Positions 11,681-23,194 of a DNA stretch of 64,000 bases are shown here, one piece after another. Location of the stretch: assembly GCA_964036155.1 (NCBI GenBank), contig OZ038422.1:54955201-55019200 (forward strand). Direction: 5' to 3'. This DNA is from Diploscapter coronatus. Lineage: Eukaryota > Nematoda > Chromadorea > Rhabditida > Rhabditidae. The notes beneath the pieces are model-generated. The model ran no database searches. It saw only the letters and a program-made list of their open reading frames with translations, and was not told where the DNA came from. Position numbers and translations under genes: made by a program. Within the stretch, counting starts at the first letter, position 1. Each line of letters begins with the position of its first letter.

Positions 11681-14600
11681 TCAGCCTCTGACTTTGGGCA
11701 GATCGATGATCTCGACTCGATTCTTGTTGGACAGTTCCTGGACGCCCTGAGGAGTGAAGAGGATGAATTGGTCGAAGGGATACTGCTCCGTTGCCATCTT
11801 CACTATCAACTCCATTGTCACCTAAAAATCTACATATCGTTAACAGTAAAACTTGGTGCTAAACTAAAACAAATAATACGAAATTGAAATTTTGAAATTG
11901 CAAATAAATTTTGTGATTCAAAGCGCATGTATGGGGAATGTTCATGGGATAGGGGCTGAATTTTGTTCATTCGAAATTTGCAAAAAGAACAAGAAAGAAT
12001 AATATTGTCTTATTTTCAGATTACAAGATTCCTTAACTACCATTTCAGTTAGTCAAGTATAATAAACAATGCGAACAATAACATTCTGATTATTACTCTA
12101 AAAATCACATTCTAAAAATATGTAGCAAAAATAAAACTCGAAATAGTTTCGGGAAAAATGCTAACTCGAAGGTTGCTCCCTTTTGAAGGATGACAGTTGT
12201 ATGTAAGATTCAAAACAAGAAACTTTTTGAAAAAGTCAAATAAACCATGAGATCATTTTTAGAGATATTCTATCAATCGAAATTAGCTTTTTTCGAATTC
12301 ATACTAACTAATATCAGTTTCGCAGTTCTCTCGCTAAAATGCTTAATTTTCACAAAGTTGCTAGATTTGAGAGGGAAAATTCAATGAGTAAAGTACAGGA
12401 AATTGCGGCGAGCAACAGTAATTTCGAGTCAAGCATGAATCAAGGATTGTGCTCGATTAGATTACATACTTTCATGCTCTAATTGCTTAGACCCTTACAG
12501 ATATTAAAACCATTTAAAGTCATAAACGTTTGCCAAAGCCTCTATGATTTTCTCAAAAATGATCCTCGCATATAATTTGAAATGAAAGTCTTGTTTAGTT
12601 CTCTCTTCACAATTTATAAATGTAATTTGGCGTATTTCCTTCCTAGAAATTTAAATATTCACCTTCAGATAACTGTAAAAATAATTTATGGAAAAAAAAC
12701 CCCGACCTTTCTGTTGACCATGTCCATGAAGACGTCGAATTCGTCCATGCATCGGAAAGGGGCCTCCATGATTTCCCAGAGAGACATGATGAAACAGGCC
12801 GTGGTGAAGGAGCGCTCACCACCAGACAGACCTGAATTAGCGATTTGAATGATGAAATATTGAATGAGTAGAATTTGATCAGGGAGATGAAAATTATACA
12901 ACACAGTTCTGCTCCCTAACGGCAGAAGAATATCGTCTCTTTCACTTTCTTCACACTATTTCTAGATGAAGGGGAAAAATATCGTAAAGAAAAATAAAAA
13001 GATTTTTCTTCGTTCAAAGAAAAGGATCTACAATAATAGCGAACTAGAGCTATGCGCATATTATGCATGAAGTGCCCGACCTCTCAAATCCTGCATAGTG
13101 GTCTTTCTGTTGTCAGCAGGTCGTTTCTTCGCAACCACAGGATCGCCCTCATCGTCCGACTGCCTTTTCTCCCTTCTGTGAGTGTCCACTTTGATCTTGA
13201 TCTTCCCCTTTGCCTGGTCGATTTCCACGTCGCCTCTATACTGTCTAAAATGTACAAGATACTGAAGTCTGTAATATGACTTTCATTAAAATAATCAAAC
13301 TTTTCAGTTGTCTAAATCATCATATTCTTATTGAAAGACAGCTCGAGAAATCCAGAATAAGAGATGCACGGAATTTGAAAAATTCGAAAATTTAAGACCT
13401 GAGAATAGGAACAAGTTCTCTTCAAATAGGGAGAATCCGGTACCAACATAGTCTCAATTGCTAACTCAATCAAGTTGAAGTAATATTCAAATTCGCATCT
13501 TTTCCTACCTGACAGCCATGAGTTTGGTGAAAGTAGTGCGAAGTTTGACAGAGATGACCATCTTGACAGTGTCGAAATTCTCGACTCGCTGATCCAGAAT
13601 GGACTTGAGTCTCTGAAACAGTTCTCATTGTTCATTATTCCCCTATTGTTAGTCTGCAGATGCACTCTGCACTCACTTTGATGTGTTTGTGCAGAGCTTT
13701 GAACGACTCGCACCTCTTCTCGTAGTCGGTCTTCGCATCGCGAATCATCTCTTCTGTCACTTCGCCCATCTCCTTGTTGCTGCAATTTATGGCTTAATCA
13801 TTTGCATTAAGCTATTATCTCGATTTATTTATCTAGCGTTTTATTATTTCCGCTAAATTTTCAACGAATGCACAATGTTTCTTTTTCATATTTCTTTTCT
13901 ATAATCTATAACTTGTGCTTCTTATTCATTTTATAAGAGGAAAACACAATATGGCATTGAACAACCTCATAGATTTAAAAAAAAAAAAAAAGTCTTCTTA
14001 TTGGCTCGTAGAAAAAGACACCGGGACACCGATTAGAAAAAGACACCGGCTTTTTTCTTTTCTTCTCTTGCTTTCTCATACTATTTCTTAGAAAACCCGG
14101 TGTCTTTTTCTATGAGCCTTCTTATTCTATCCTTGCCTTCTCACTTTTTACTATTACTTTTATAGGAAAATAGCATAAGAGAATAAAAAATAAAAGAATC
14201 TGATTAAACTCACATTTTCTCAGCCTGCTCAATCTTGAGTTTTTGCTGATCGTACAGCTCCTTGGCCTCCTTGGTGGGCGGAAGAGCGTCGTAATCAGGG
14301 GGAATCTTAGTGTTGGGAGGCAGGAAGCGCGTGATGTCGGGATCTTTCCCAGCTCGATCAGCCTATAAACACATTATTTTCTTTTGGAAGAAGGGAACAT
14401 CGCAATCGCGAAAACTCGAAGAAGTTTCTAACCTATAAGTCCATTAGCGTGGAAAATTTCTTTTCCTCTATTATTTTCAAAATAAATGAAGAACAATAGA
14501 AATAGAAACTATTTTTGTCTGCTGATTTTCAGTAGCTACAACTCTCTCACATCAGATTTTTCGTCGTTTCGATAATTTTCACTTTATGCAAAATGGAAAT

Positions 14601-17600
14601 AAAGTAATGCATTCAAACTGCTGAAGAATGTTTCTCAAAATTATGAGGAAAGGGTATTTTCGAATAGCTTATGGTCAAAACTTTGCAACCCTGATAAAGA
14701 TTGGTATGTAGAGGGCAAGATAAAGTTGGGATAAAATAAATTTGGCATTAAAATGATCAGGAAAATGGGGATGTACATTTCGATGCCAAGTTATCTATGA
14801 TCCTGCCTATTCCTTTCAATTTTGCAGTTTCTTTGACTGTAGACATATTCGAAAACTTTGGCGAAATATAAAATGTTCCAATATTCCGACCTTCTGTTGC
14901 TCGATGTCGACCTTCTTCTCCAACTCGATTTCCTCCTTTTCGTGGTCCTGCTTGAGTTTCTCCAGCTTCTTCTGTCGATATTCCAAATCAGTGAACATTT
15001 CATCCAGCTCCCTGATCTTCTCGTGCAGTCCATTCAATGAGTCCTGTATATCTCGTTTCGTTTATGTCTATTTTATGCTGCAAACCAGAGTTGCTCCAAA
15101 AATTCGACTTTAAAATAAAAAAAGCCTAACTTCGGTGATTTTTGAGGATCGAAGTTAACCTCGACTATGACTTTGAAATTGAATTTTAGTTTAGACTTCT
15201 GGACAACTCTATGCAAGCAATTTCTTCCCACGAGTGATCGAATCCACTCGAGCATTTGAAGTGCGAACATATCCCCAAGAGTTATCTACTTCAATTCATT
15301 GCGTTTCCGTAGGACAAGTAGTTACTTTCAGAAAGATTGTGTAACTATTTAACACTCTTTAATGTATTCATATGTTGTGAAAAATGTGAAAAGTACTCAC
15401 AAACTCTATTCGATGTTATTGGTAAACTCACAATAATTTTTGGCAAATGTAAAATGTAAGGAAAATAATATTGATTGGAGGACGTTCATAAAAATTAACA
15501 CTCCACTAACCGAACAATTCCAATGTTGCTTACCTCGTGTGGTTTCACCTCCTCGGCCAAATTCTTCCTCTCATTCAGGATTTTCTTCAGTTGCCCTCCG
15601 TGCTCGTGGAGTTTCTCCCGGACTGTTTTGATTTTCTGAGGAAACAAATGATTGTGCCTTTGGAGTAATCTGTAAAGAATACCTCATTGAGAGCATTGAG
15701 TTGTTCCTCGATTTCCCGAATGCTCCGCTCGTGCTGCTCGATGTCTTCCTTCTGAAAAAATGGGCTTTAGCTAAATTCGATTGCTTAAAAATCGTCCTAA
15801 TTTGAAAAGTTTGAGATGCAAAATGAATTGCTAATGTGCTAATTTTCGTGAGATTTTCTAAGTAATTCATAATCTGGGAATTTCTCCTTTTCAAAATATC
15901 AAATGACCCACCATTCCGTCAACAGCCATGGACGCGTCATCGAGGTCTGAGATCTTCGATCTGAGACTCTGCAGCTCTGCAGTGATCCTCGTGAGTTTGT
16001 GGCCGAGTGCCTGCAAGTCCATGGCCAGTTTGTCTGCCTTCGCCTTTGTCTTCTGCTCGGCTGTCCTCCTTTCTTCCAACTTCTTGCGAGCCTGAGTATT
16101 CAAATTTATTTCATTGATTTTTCGAGAAAATATAATGACGAAAAGTATTGGATCATTCATTCCTATATAGAAAACTCCAATTCTGCCCTTTATTACGAGC
16201 AGATTTAGATGAAAAGATGAAATTTTGCAAACACGTCTGTCCATATAAATCACGAAAGTATAAAATTTTCAGCTCTGAGTCGATTTCACAAAATGGACCC
16301 ATTTAATTTTTGAAAATGCCAAATAATAAGGATGATTCAATACTTTTCTCCGACATTGTGTAAATCTACCTCAACAAGTTCCTCCTGGACTTTCCTGCAA
16401 TCGCTGGTAATCTGAGTGATTTTTCGCTTCGTTTCCCTGAAACACTCATTAATAGTCACTTGGTGAAAAATAGGATTTTAGATTAAGAATTTCAGAGCAA
16501 ATTTTTTTTTTTATGTTTCTATCAAGTAAAATGTAATTGAATGACTGACTCAGATTTGTCCTGCTCATTGCCCTTTGTCTGGATCATTCGACCCTTGTCC
16601 TGGACAGGCTTTCCAGCATAGAATCTGTACTGTCCAGTGCTGCTGGGAAATGCAGTTCCTCCCGACTGAGACATCGCTCTGTTCGCATTTCTTGGGGGCT
16701 GAATTAATTTTTCAATGTCTCATTAAAATACTTCTTTTCAATCATTTGCATTTCTAGGGGCCGCAAACTCTGTCCCTCTTCATTTTTCGCATTTGTTCAA
16801 AAGTGGCCTTACATTCTCATACATGACATTCCTGGCCTTCTCATCGCTGTCTATCAACACGATTCCCTCGATTCTCGTGTGATCGACGATGATGTTGCTG
16901 AAATGAATACCCGGATATCAACCTCCAAATTAATCTTTCGGAAAGTTTTCACAGGAAAAAACGGATGTTTTACACGTTTCAACTGTAAGAAATGAGAAAA
17001 TACGAACAGAACAATTCATCGTTTCGCCGTAATTTCACAAATGATTCGCAACGTTGTTTTTGAAAACATATGGGTTTTAGGAACAATAAAAAAAAAAAAC
17101 CTACAAAACGTCATCATCAGTGATGTCGAGCACGTTGTACATGGTGAGCCACTGGTCGGATGGGGTGATCAGGTTCGAGTACCGCTTCCCTCCAAATCTG
17201 AAAGTTAATATTCATCTATATGGCAACATGCTATATCTCGAAGGTACGAAATATTGCATATTTTTCCATTTGAATGAAAAATCTGTTGTGAAATCATTCG
17301 CGGTTCCTACTCATAAATATTTTCTTTTATCATTCTTTTTTCTAATATTGTGTATAGCTCAGAATTAACAATTCTCCATTACATACAAGTGTTCAGAACT
17401 AGTTTTTTTTTTTTTTTTTTTTCGAAGTAATGATAATTTCCCACTTGATAACGTATAGATTGGGGCAATCGATTTGGCGAAGCCTGAGCAGAGTGCGGAA
17501 TTCGGCAGCATCCTGGGAGTTGTCGAAGAGGAAGGAGCCGAGCAGATTGGCGAGGGTCGATTCCACGGGCAAGGCCCACTGCTCCTCTGTCAGAGTCACG

Positions 17601-20600
17601 TACCGACCTGAACAGGCAACAATGCATCTGTGAATCTGCCATTGGCATTGGGCTATTCCAGTTTGGTGGATAAAGTATGGATGAAAATGTGAAAAGTTGG
17701 AGATAAATTATTCATTGACTTTCAACGCAACTTCTTCCATCTGTTCTTCGATGATAAATTTACATCTCACTCGGCATATTTTCGATTACACATTACACAA
17801 TATAGGGATATTTGAAAACCGCGGAGCACATAAGAATATGCAAAATAGGGCAGGGGAAGATGGAGTAGTGCATCTTTTCTAATACTATTTCTTCATATAT
17901 CGCGATTTTCAAGTTGTTCGTTATTATGTATCTTCACCCGCACTTTAGCTCATTTTATCGAGACAATAGATGAATGCGACATACCGAGAGGACCTTTGGG
18001 CATGGTTTTGAATTTCTTCTTGTGCTCGTTCAGAATGCTCAGAATACGTGGAATATTAACACCGAATCTAAACTTTACAACTTGGACTTTTTAAGAAAAA
18101 AACAATTAGCAACTGTACCTGGCTAAGGCATTCGCCTTCTGAGCCTTGAGTCTCTCCAAGTACTCGTTTCCCCTCTTGAGACTGTAATCGAGGTCCTTGA
18201 ACTGACTGTTGAGCTTTCCGTGCAGACTGCCTGCCTGCTCGTACTCCCTCCTGGCCTGCTTAGCCTCTTCCGCTGCCTCATTCTGCTCTTTTTCCATTTC
18301 AGCCTTAAGTTTAGGAAAATTATTGTCCGCAATTATCGACAGGGACGAGACGGAATTCCGATGCGAAAGAATAAAAGTACGTGTAGAGGAGAGAGCTACT
18401 CTTTCTCACCGGAACTCCGTCCCGCTCTGGTTATCAATAGGTGGAAGATAGTTACTTGCTAATAGTAGCAAAAATAGAAGGTAGAGATGAAGGATAAGAT
18501 ATTTTGAGAAAGAGAAAGAAACAAGTAAAGTAGCACGGGGATATCTAAAACGCTTATTTCGCAATCTAATATTTCTTTTTCTTCAATATCATGAAAAATC
18601 TTCACGGCAATCTAATAAAATATCGCTTCATGGTCAAAAATGAAAATGTTCAATCGAAATTTGAGAGAAATGTTTCAAATATTCTTTGAAAGGAAAACAT
18701 ACAATTTGAATTGTAAATCGGAAAAAAAAACTCGTTCCTACCATATCCCTCTGAATGTTCTTGCTCTCGGTCTCGAGTTCAGTGAACTTGATCTTCATCT
18801 GGTCGCCCGAGTTGCTGGCCACTTTCGCGATCCTCGACTCGAGTTCCTTGATCGCGCCCAGATGTATGCTGAACTCCCCTTTTCCTGTCATTTCATCTCC
18901 AAAACTCTTCCCCCACCTCTTCTCCTGATTCTTTGTGTTGATCTCCCTCCTGTACTCGGTGACTTCATTCTCGAGCTGTCTGAATTCCTTCTTTTCAGTC
19001 ATTCCTCCTTCCTTCCTCGTTTGGCCTACCGAATCTCAGCTCTCTTGGCCTGTTCCATAGCGTTCAGCTCCTTGTTGTCCTCGTGAAACTCCCTGATTTT
19101 CTCGTTGATTTCCTCACTGTCCTCATGGAATCTCTGTAATAAAACCTATGTTTTAGTGGTAAATCTCGGTTCATTTTTATTTGTACTTTCTCATCACTTC
19201 TCCACACAAAATAGAGCGTAAAACAACAGTGTCAATTTTCATTACGCAAGTTCAACTTTTTCCCTCGTAGATTATAAGAAAAAAAACTTTTAGGGTTAAA
19301 TTTCAAACTCTTGAAGGAAACTTTATGCTTCAAATCTTTGAAATAAGGTTTTATAAGTCTCATTTAATATCACATTATTTTCATCATTCTAGATGAGTAT
19401 TATAAATTCAAATGCATTTTCTCGATCGACCCCCACCATTCTATCCTCTCTGTTGACGAGAATCCGCTGCTTGAGCAGTCCATCCTCTTCGGCTCTTTTC
19501 TTCATTTTCTCCCTGTGGAAATCCAGGCTCTGAAAATTCGAGGATAAGAAATGGGTCTGTGCTCAACTATAGTCAAACATCTTTAGCATCCCTGGGTGGA
19601 CAATAGACGAGTTTCCACATGATCTGATGCAGGTCGTCCTTCATCTTGTCGATCTTCTTCGCGCTCTTCAGTCTCTGCACCATTTCGTAGTAATTCCTGA
19701 ATGGCCGTGAATTACGTTCTCTCTGAATTGCTAATGCGAACTGACTTTCTCTTTTCATCGAGAATAGCCTTCTGATCGTCAGTCAGCTTGTTCAGACTGG
19801 TCACCAATCGAGTGCACTCCGCATAGCAGGCAGCTGTTCTCTCCAGTTCTGTCGCGTTGATGTACAACTGAACATTTAAAAATGTGTATGAACATTGAAA
19901 TTAGCTATGAAGTATCAAACTTCCCTTTTTTTTTAATTCAACAACATGTAAGTTTTGTAGCAGGATCATCTTGTTGCAACGTAAGTGTTAAACTATTCAA
20001 ACAGAGTTGAAATTTTGCAAATCGTTTGGACATCTCAGAAATTCAGTAAAATTCAAGTCTTATTTCAAATGTCTTTACGTGTTTACCTGATAAAGATTAG
20101 AAGGCTTCATGTCCTGGAGGAAGCTGCGCGCCCTGTCCTGAGACAGCCAGAAGATGGGGTTGTTGAGTTGGATGCCGAAACGAGCCATCAATCGGTCCAG
20201 ATCCGTCTTCTTCTTGCTCACTACCGTTTCTAAAGATTAATCATTATTCTTGCGCATCCTCAGTAGAAAACGAAACACTAGAATAGCTTATAACACCGTG
20301 TTAATGGCATAGTTATCTTAGAATCTAATAGTGCTGCTACACTCGAGTACAGTTACATACAGTCCTGCACTAATTTAAGTGTGATACGTTCAATTAATAC
20401 GCGTGTTTTAAGCCTATAGCACTGTTAAGGTAGTACAGACCAGTATAAGAATTGTTTCGGCTGTTTTGCTGAATCTTCACTTCTTCACTCAATTGTTATG
20501 GGGCACTCACCTTTGAAGGAATATCCCTTCTTCTCCATGGACTTGAGACTGTAGGTGGATGCGCCAGTAGATCCCGAGATGGTCCTCTCGACGATCACCA

Positions 20601-21521
20601 TCTCCCCGTAGTCGGGATGAGCGCTCTGGCCGCGATTCGTCAGGCAGATGCGGATTTTGGCCTTTCTGAAACTCGTCGTTTGAGATCGAACTTGAGTGAA
20701 CGTATGAACTAACGCCTGGTCAGTCTTGACATAGTCCTTGACGGAACTGCCTCGGTCATTCGAGTTGCCCTTGCCGCCCAGACCAATGTTCATCGCTGCG
20801 AATATCGAGCTTTTTCCACCTGCAATTACTTGAATTAGTTCAGTATCCGATTGTGAGAATGGAAACCATTCGTGCAGTAATTATTTTTTTCGAATAACTA
20901 GGATTTCTGTGATCCTTTTTATAGAAAATCTAACCGATTAAATAGGCATACAAGAAGCTTGAATAAGAGTGTTTCAAAAGAGCTTTGCGGAAAATTCGAC
21001 TATTCTGAGAATCGAGTCAAAGTACAACTGCCTACTTCCGTTTGGGCCGGTCATCATGTGGCAGTTGTGGGAGTCGTAGTGGAATCTGACAGTGGTGTTG
21101 CCGTGGCACATGAAATTCTCCAGGTGGATTTCGGCAATGCGGCCAGCCACTTTGGTCAGATCTGCAAGAGTCAAGTCATAACTGTTTGTGATTTTGTGTT
21201 TGAGCTTCTGAGTCTTGCAATTTGCAGATGCTCCTCTCCTCCCTGCATTCACCCACCTTCCCTGGGAATGCGCGACATACGAGCCGCTGCCTTTGTCTTG
21301 TCCCTCCTTCTGTTGGCCTCTGTGTCGGTGCTCGTCTCATCCCCAGTCTGTCCATCGTCCCCATCGTTCCTGTTCATTCTGGGCTTCTTGGTTCTCGGCT
21401 GGGATCTCCCCGATTTGACGTCGACTACATCTGCAGACTTCCTCTTGGACCTGGACGAGGACGAGTCGCGGGCCGTTTCCGCGTCCATCATCGAGTCGTC
21501 GCAGTCCATTTGGCCTGCCAT
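11681..21521 (-). CDS. smc-6: SMC6, subunit of the SMC5/6 chromosome-maintenance complex
   Basis: Complete 1194-aa SMC ATPase in 27 exons; the lengths sum exactly to 1195 codons. Exons (5' to 3'): 21521-21257, 21161-21036, 20819-20714, 20665-20511, 20229-20087, 19867-19746, 19696-19579, 19529-19437, 19133-19030, 18979-18742, 18303-18119, 18067-17985, 17607-17445, 17197-17105, 16897-16813, 16698-16550, 16436-16370, 16091-15912, 15751-15683, 15635-15534, 15043-14891, 14362-14214, 13779-13677, 13612-13509, 13244-13081, 12831-12707, 11821-11681. A Lys/Arg/Ser-rich N-tail precedes the head. Walker A GPNGSGKSS is at about residue 128 and is split by an intron. The SMC6 hallmark [18 protein letters not shown] follows, then coiled coil 1, a hinge at about 555-665 with FGVNIPRIL and GPLGRYV, and coiled coil 2. 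The signature LSGGERS is at about 1108 and Walker [11 protein letters not shown] at about 1134. It would act in the nucleus in recombination repair. ATG follows a TTTTCAG acceptor, probably a trans-splice site. Identity is very sure. Confidence 0.95.
14003..14118. mobile_element. 116-bp hAT-like MITE in an smc-6 intron
   Basis: Terminal inverted repeats of 23 bp at 14003-14025 and 14096-14118 match at 22 of 23 positions; each starts GGCTC and ends CACCGGG. The element is flanked on both sides by the same 8 bases, TTCTTATT (13995-14002 and 14119-14126). An 8-bp target duplication is characteristic of hAT-superfamily transposition. The interior is only about 70 bp and codes for nothing, so this is a non-autonomous MITE. 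It also carries a second internal copy of AGAAAAAGACACCGG. It lies wholly in the intron between exons 22 and 23 and should not affect the protein. Confidence 0.85.
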
Positions 21522-21529
21522 GCCTGAAA
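21522..21529 (-). promoter_or_regulatory. Candidate trans-splice acceptor of smc-6
   Basis: Read on the minus strand, the sequence CCCTTTTCAG ends two bases before the start ATG (at 21521). No upstream coding exon is needed, so spliced-leader addition at this AG is the simplest reading. A cis-spliced leader exon further right cannot be excluded. Confidence 0.45.
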
Positions 21530-22440
21530 AGGGCAAAATTTGCAAGAGAAACAAAACTATAATTCATTTTCGCGAAAAAGAGAAGGAAAAATATAACGAT
21601 GCACAAGAATTGGAAAAGCGAGAGAAGTCTGATTGGATGAGATTGCGATGAAGAAGCTATTTTAGAGTGGAGAAAATTGAAAATATGTGAAAACGCAGAA
21701 AGAATAAAATTTCGAAAAAACAAGAACAGAAAAATTAAAATTCAAAATTCTGAGCAACAAAAAGATCGGAATAACAGGCTAAACGTAGGGAGCGCAGATG
21801 ATATTCCCGATATGAAGATAAGGCCATGGAAGTACTTTTCTAGGATTCTGTAGGGCTAGACAGGATTATAGCAAAAAACCGCATGAAAAACGGATCAGTG
21901 TAATCAAAGATATGAATTTTTGAAGGTGATATCCGAAAATCTTTCTTTTAAGGACGTTTGTTTGAATTTCTTTGTTTGTTTCTGGAACATTCGGAAGTTT
22001 CTATGGGTTTTTTTTTTATTATTCCCAAAATGATAGGCCACGCCCATTCTTCAATTTGAGCATAGAAATCCACGAAACAAGTGCCAAATAGCTTTGTATT
22101 GCGGTATTTCAGCAAAAATGATTTTTTACAACGTCGACTGGCGTCGGGCTGAAAAGTGATACATTTTCTTTCACAAAATAACAAGTAAAAGGTAATCTTT
22201 CATATTCAACTTGAAGAAATGATGAGCAAAATCTTCAAGGCTCAAATAAGTGATTTGAAATTTTCACTGTACGTTTCGACCGGCTCAAATTAGATTTCGG
22301 GGGCATGTTCCGAAAGCAAAAACGTTTTCTAGGCTCATATCTAATAGCGGGAAAATAAAAATCAGAAAAAAAATCACTTCGCAACTTTTCTAGAATTTTT
22401 GAAAATTTTGACGAAGTTGCCTTCCTTGACTTTGACTTCA
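21530..22440. other. Intergenic, upstream of smc-6
   Basis: AT-rich spacer with no supported gene. Open frames here are short and without family resemblance. The promoter of smc-6 presumably lies in this interval, but no TATA-like or other defined element stands out. Confidence 0.5.
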
Positions 22441-22484
22441 CAGGGTGAACGGAGCTTGCGCTCTCTATTCATATGGAAATTTTA

Positions 22485-22710
22485 TGCAATAAAATGTGAA
22501 ATAATAATTTAATTTCAATGAACATTATACAGACAACTCTCGAATACACTCAATAAAAACACTAACAAAATTGTAACTGAAATAAATATTCTTTAAAGTA
22601 CTGTATTTCAAATATTCTGTAACCAATTCTAATATTTATAGTAATTTCAGTCCATTAATGGAATTTCAAAGTGATTTTTTCAAAATATATAGTAGAAATA
22701 GTTAATAAAA
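22485..22710 (-). repeat. Dispersed repeat, inverted copy (family of the 30-51 kb region)
   Basis: Read on the minus strand this matches 32090-32300 and 43670-43870: a conserved block with TGGACTGAAATT, then GGTTACAGAATATTTGAAAT, then a block with CGAGAGTTGTCTGTAT. It is the only copy found outside the F-box/kelch duplication region and the only one in this orientation. It has no coding capacity. Confidence 0.75.
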
Positions 22711-22729
22711 CTTGCAACAAAATGTAGGG

Positions 22730-22900
22730 AATGGATTTTTGGGTGAAAATTTAAAAAAAAAAAAAAAAAAAAAGGTTAAAAAATAGAGTTTATGCTATTT
22801 TCGGCCATTTTTCGAGGTCAAAATCGAAAATAGATTTTATTTTTGAAATCTCCATAGTCGACCTGGGCAGTTTACCTGAGAATCTGATCTTGAAATTGAA
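22730..22900. repeat. Poly-A containing repeat related to sequence near 34.2 and 45.7 kb
   Basis: A long adenine run (about 22 bases from 22752) is followed by CTATTTT...GGTCAAAATCGAAAATAGAT. A similar arrangement (adenine run, CCTATTTT, GAAGTCGAAACTGAAAATGGAT) occurs at about 34190-34270 and 45730-45810 on the same strand. The resemblance is partial and I cannot mark its ends. Confidence 0.4.
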
Positions 22901-23194
22901 ATTTGAACATTGGCCTTCCTTGAAAAACGCTTACTAAATTATATAGTAGAGGTAAGAGGTAACTTTTGCGACTAATAAGTAACTTCATGTAAAAACTCTT
23001 CAGTCAGTCGAAAATTTCTGCCAGTTTCAACAAAATCCATTTGTATTTCTCAGATTTTTTACGAAATTTTTGTCAATCCCTCTTCGATGATAAAATGGGA
23101 TTGGTTAGTCGAAAATTTTCAAAAACTGTATCGTCGATTTTTATCTAGTTTGAGTTGTTTGTCAGTTTGGATGAGGGAGGGATGGTGTTTCACT

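Noticed and set aside
14003..14118. Reading the smc-6 intron palindrome as an RNA regulatory hairpin
   Set aside because: The 8-bp duplication on both flanks shows it is a transposon insertion.
20959..21651. 230-codon + strand frame
   Set aside because: It is the antisense shadow of the first two smc-6 exons and the intron between them.
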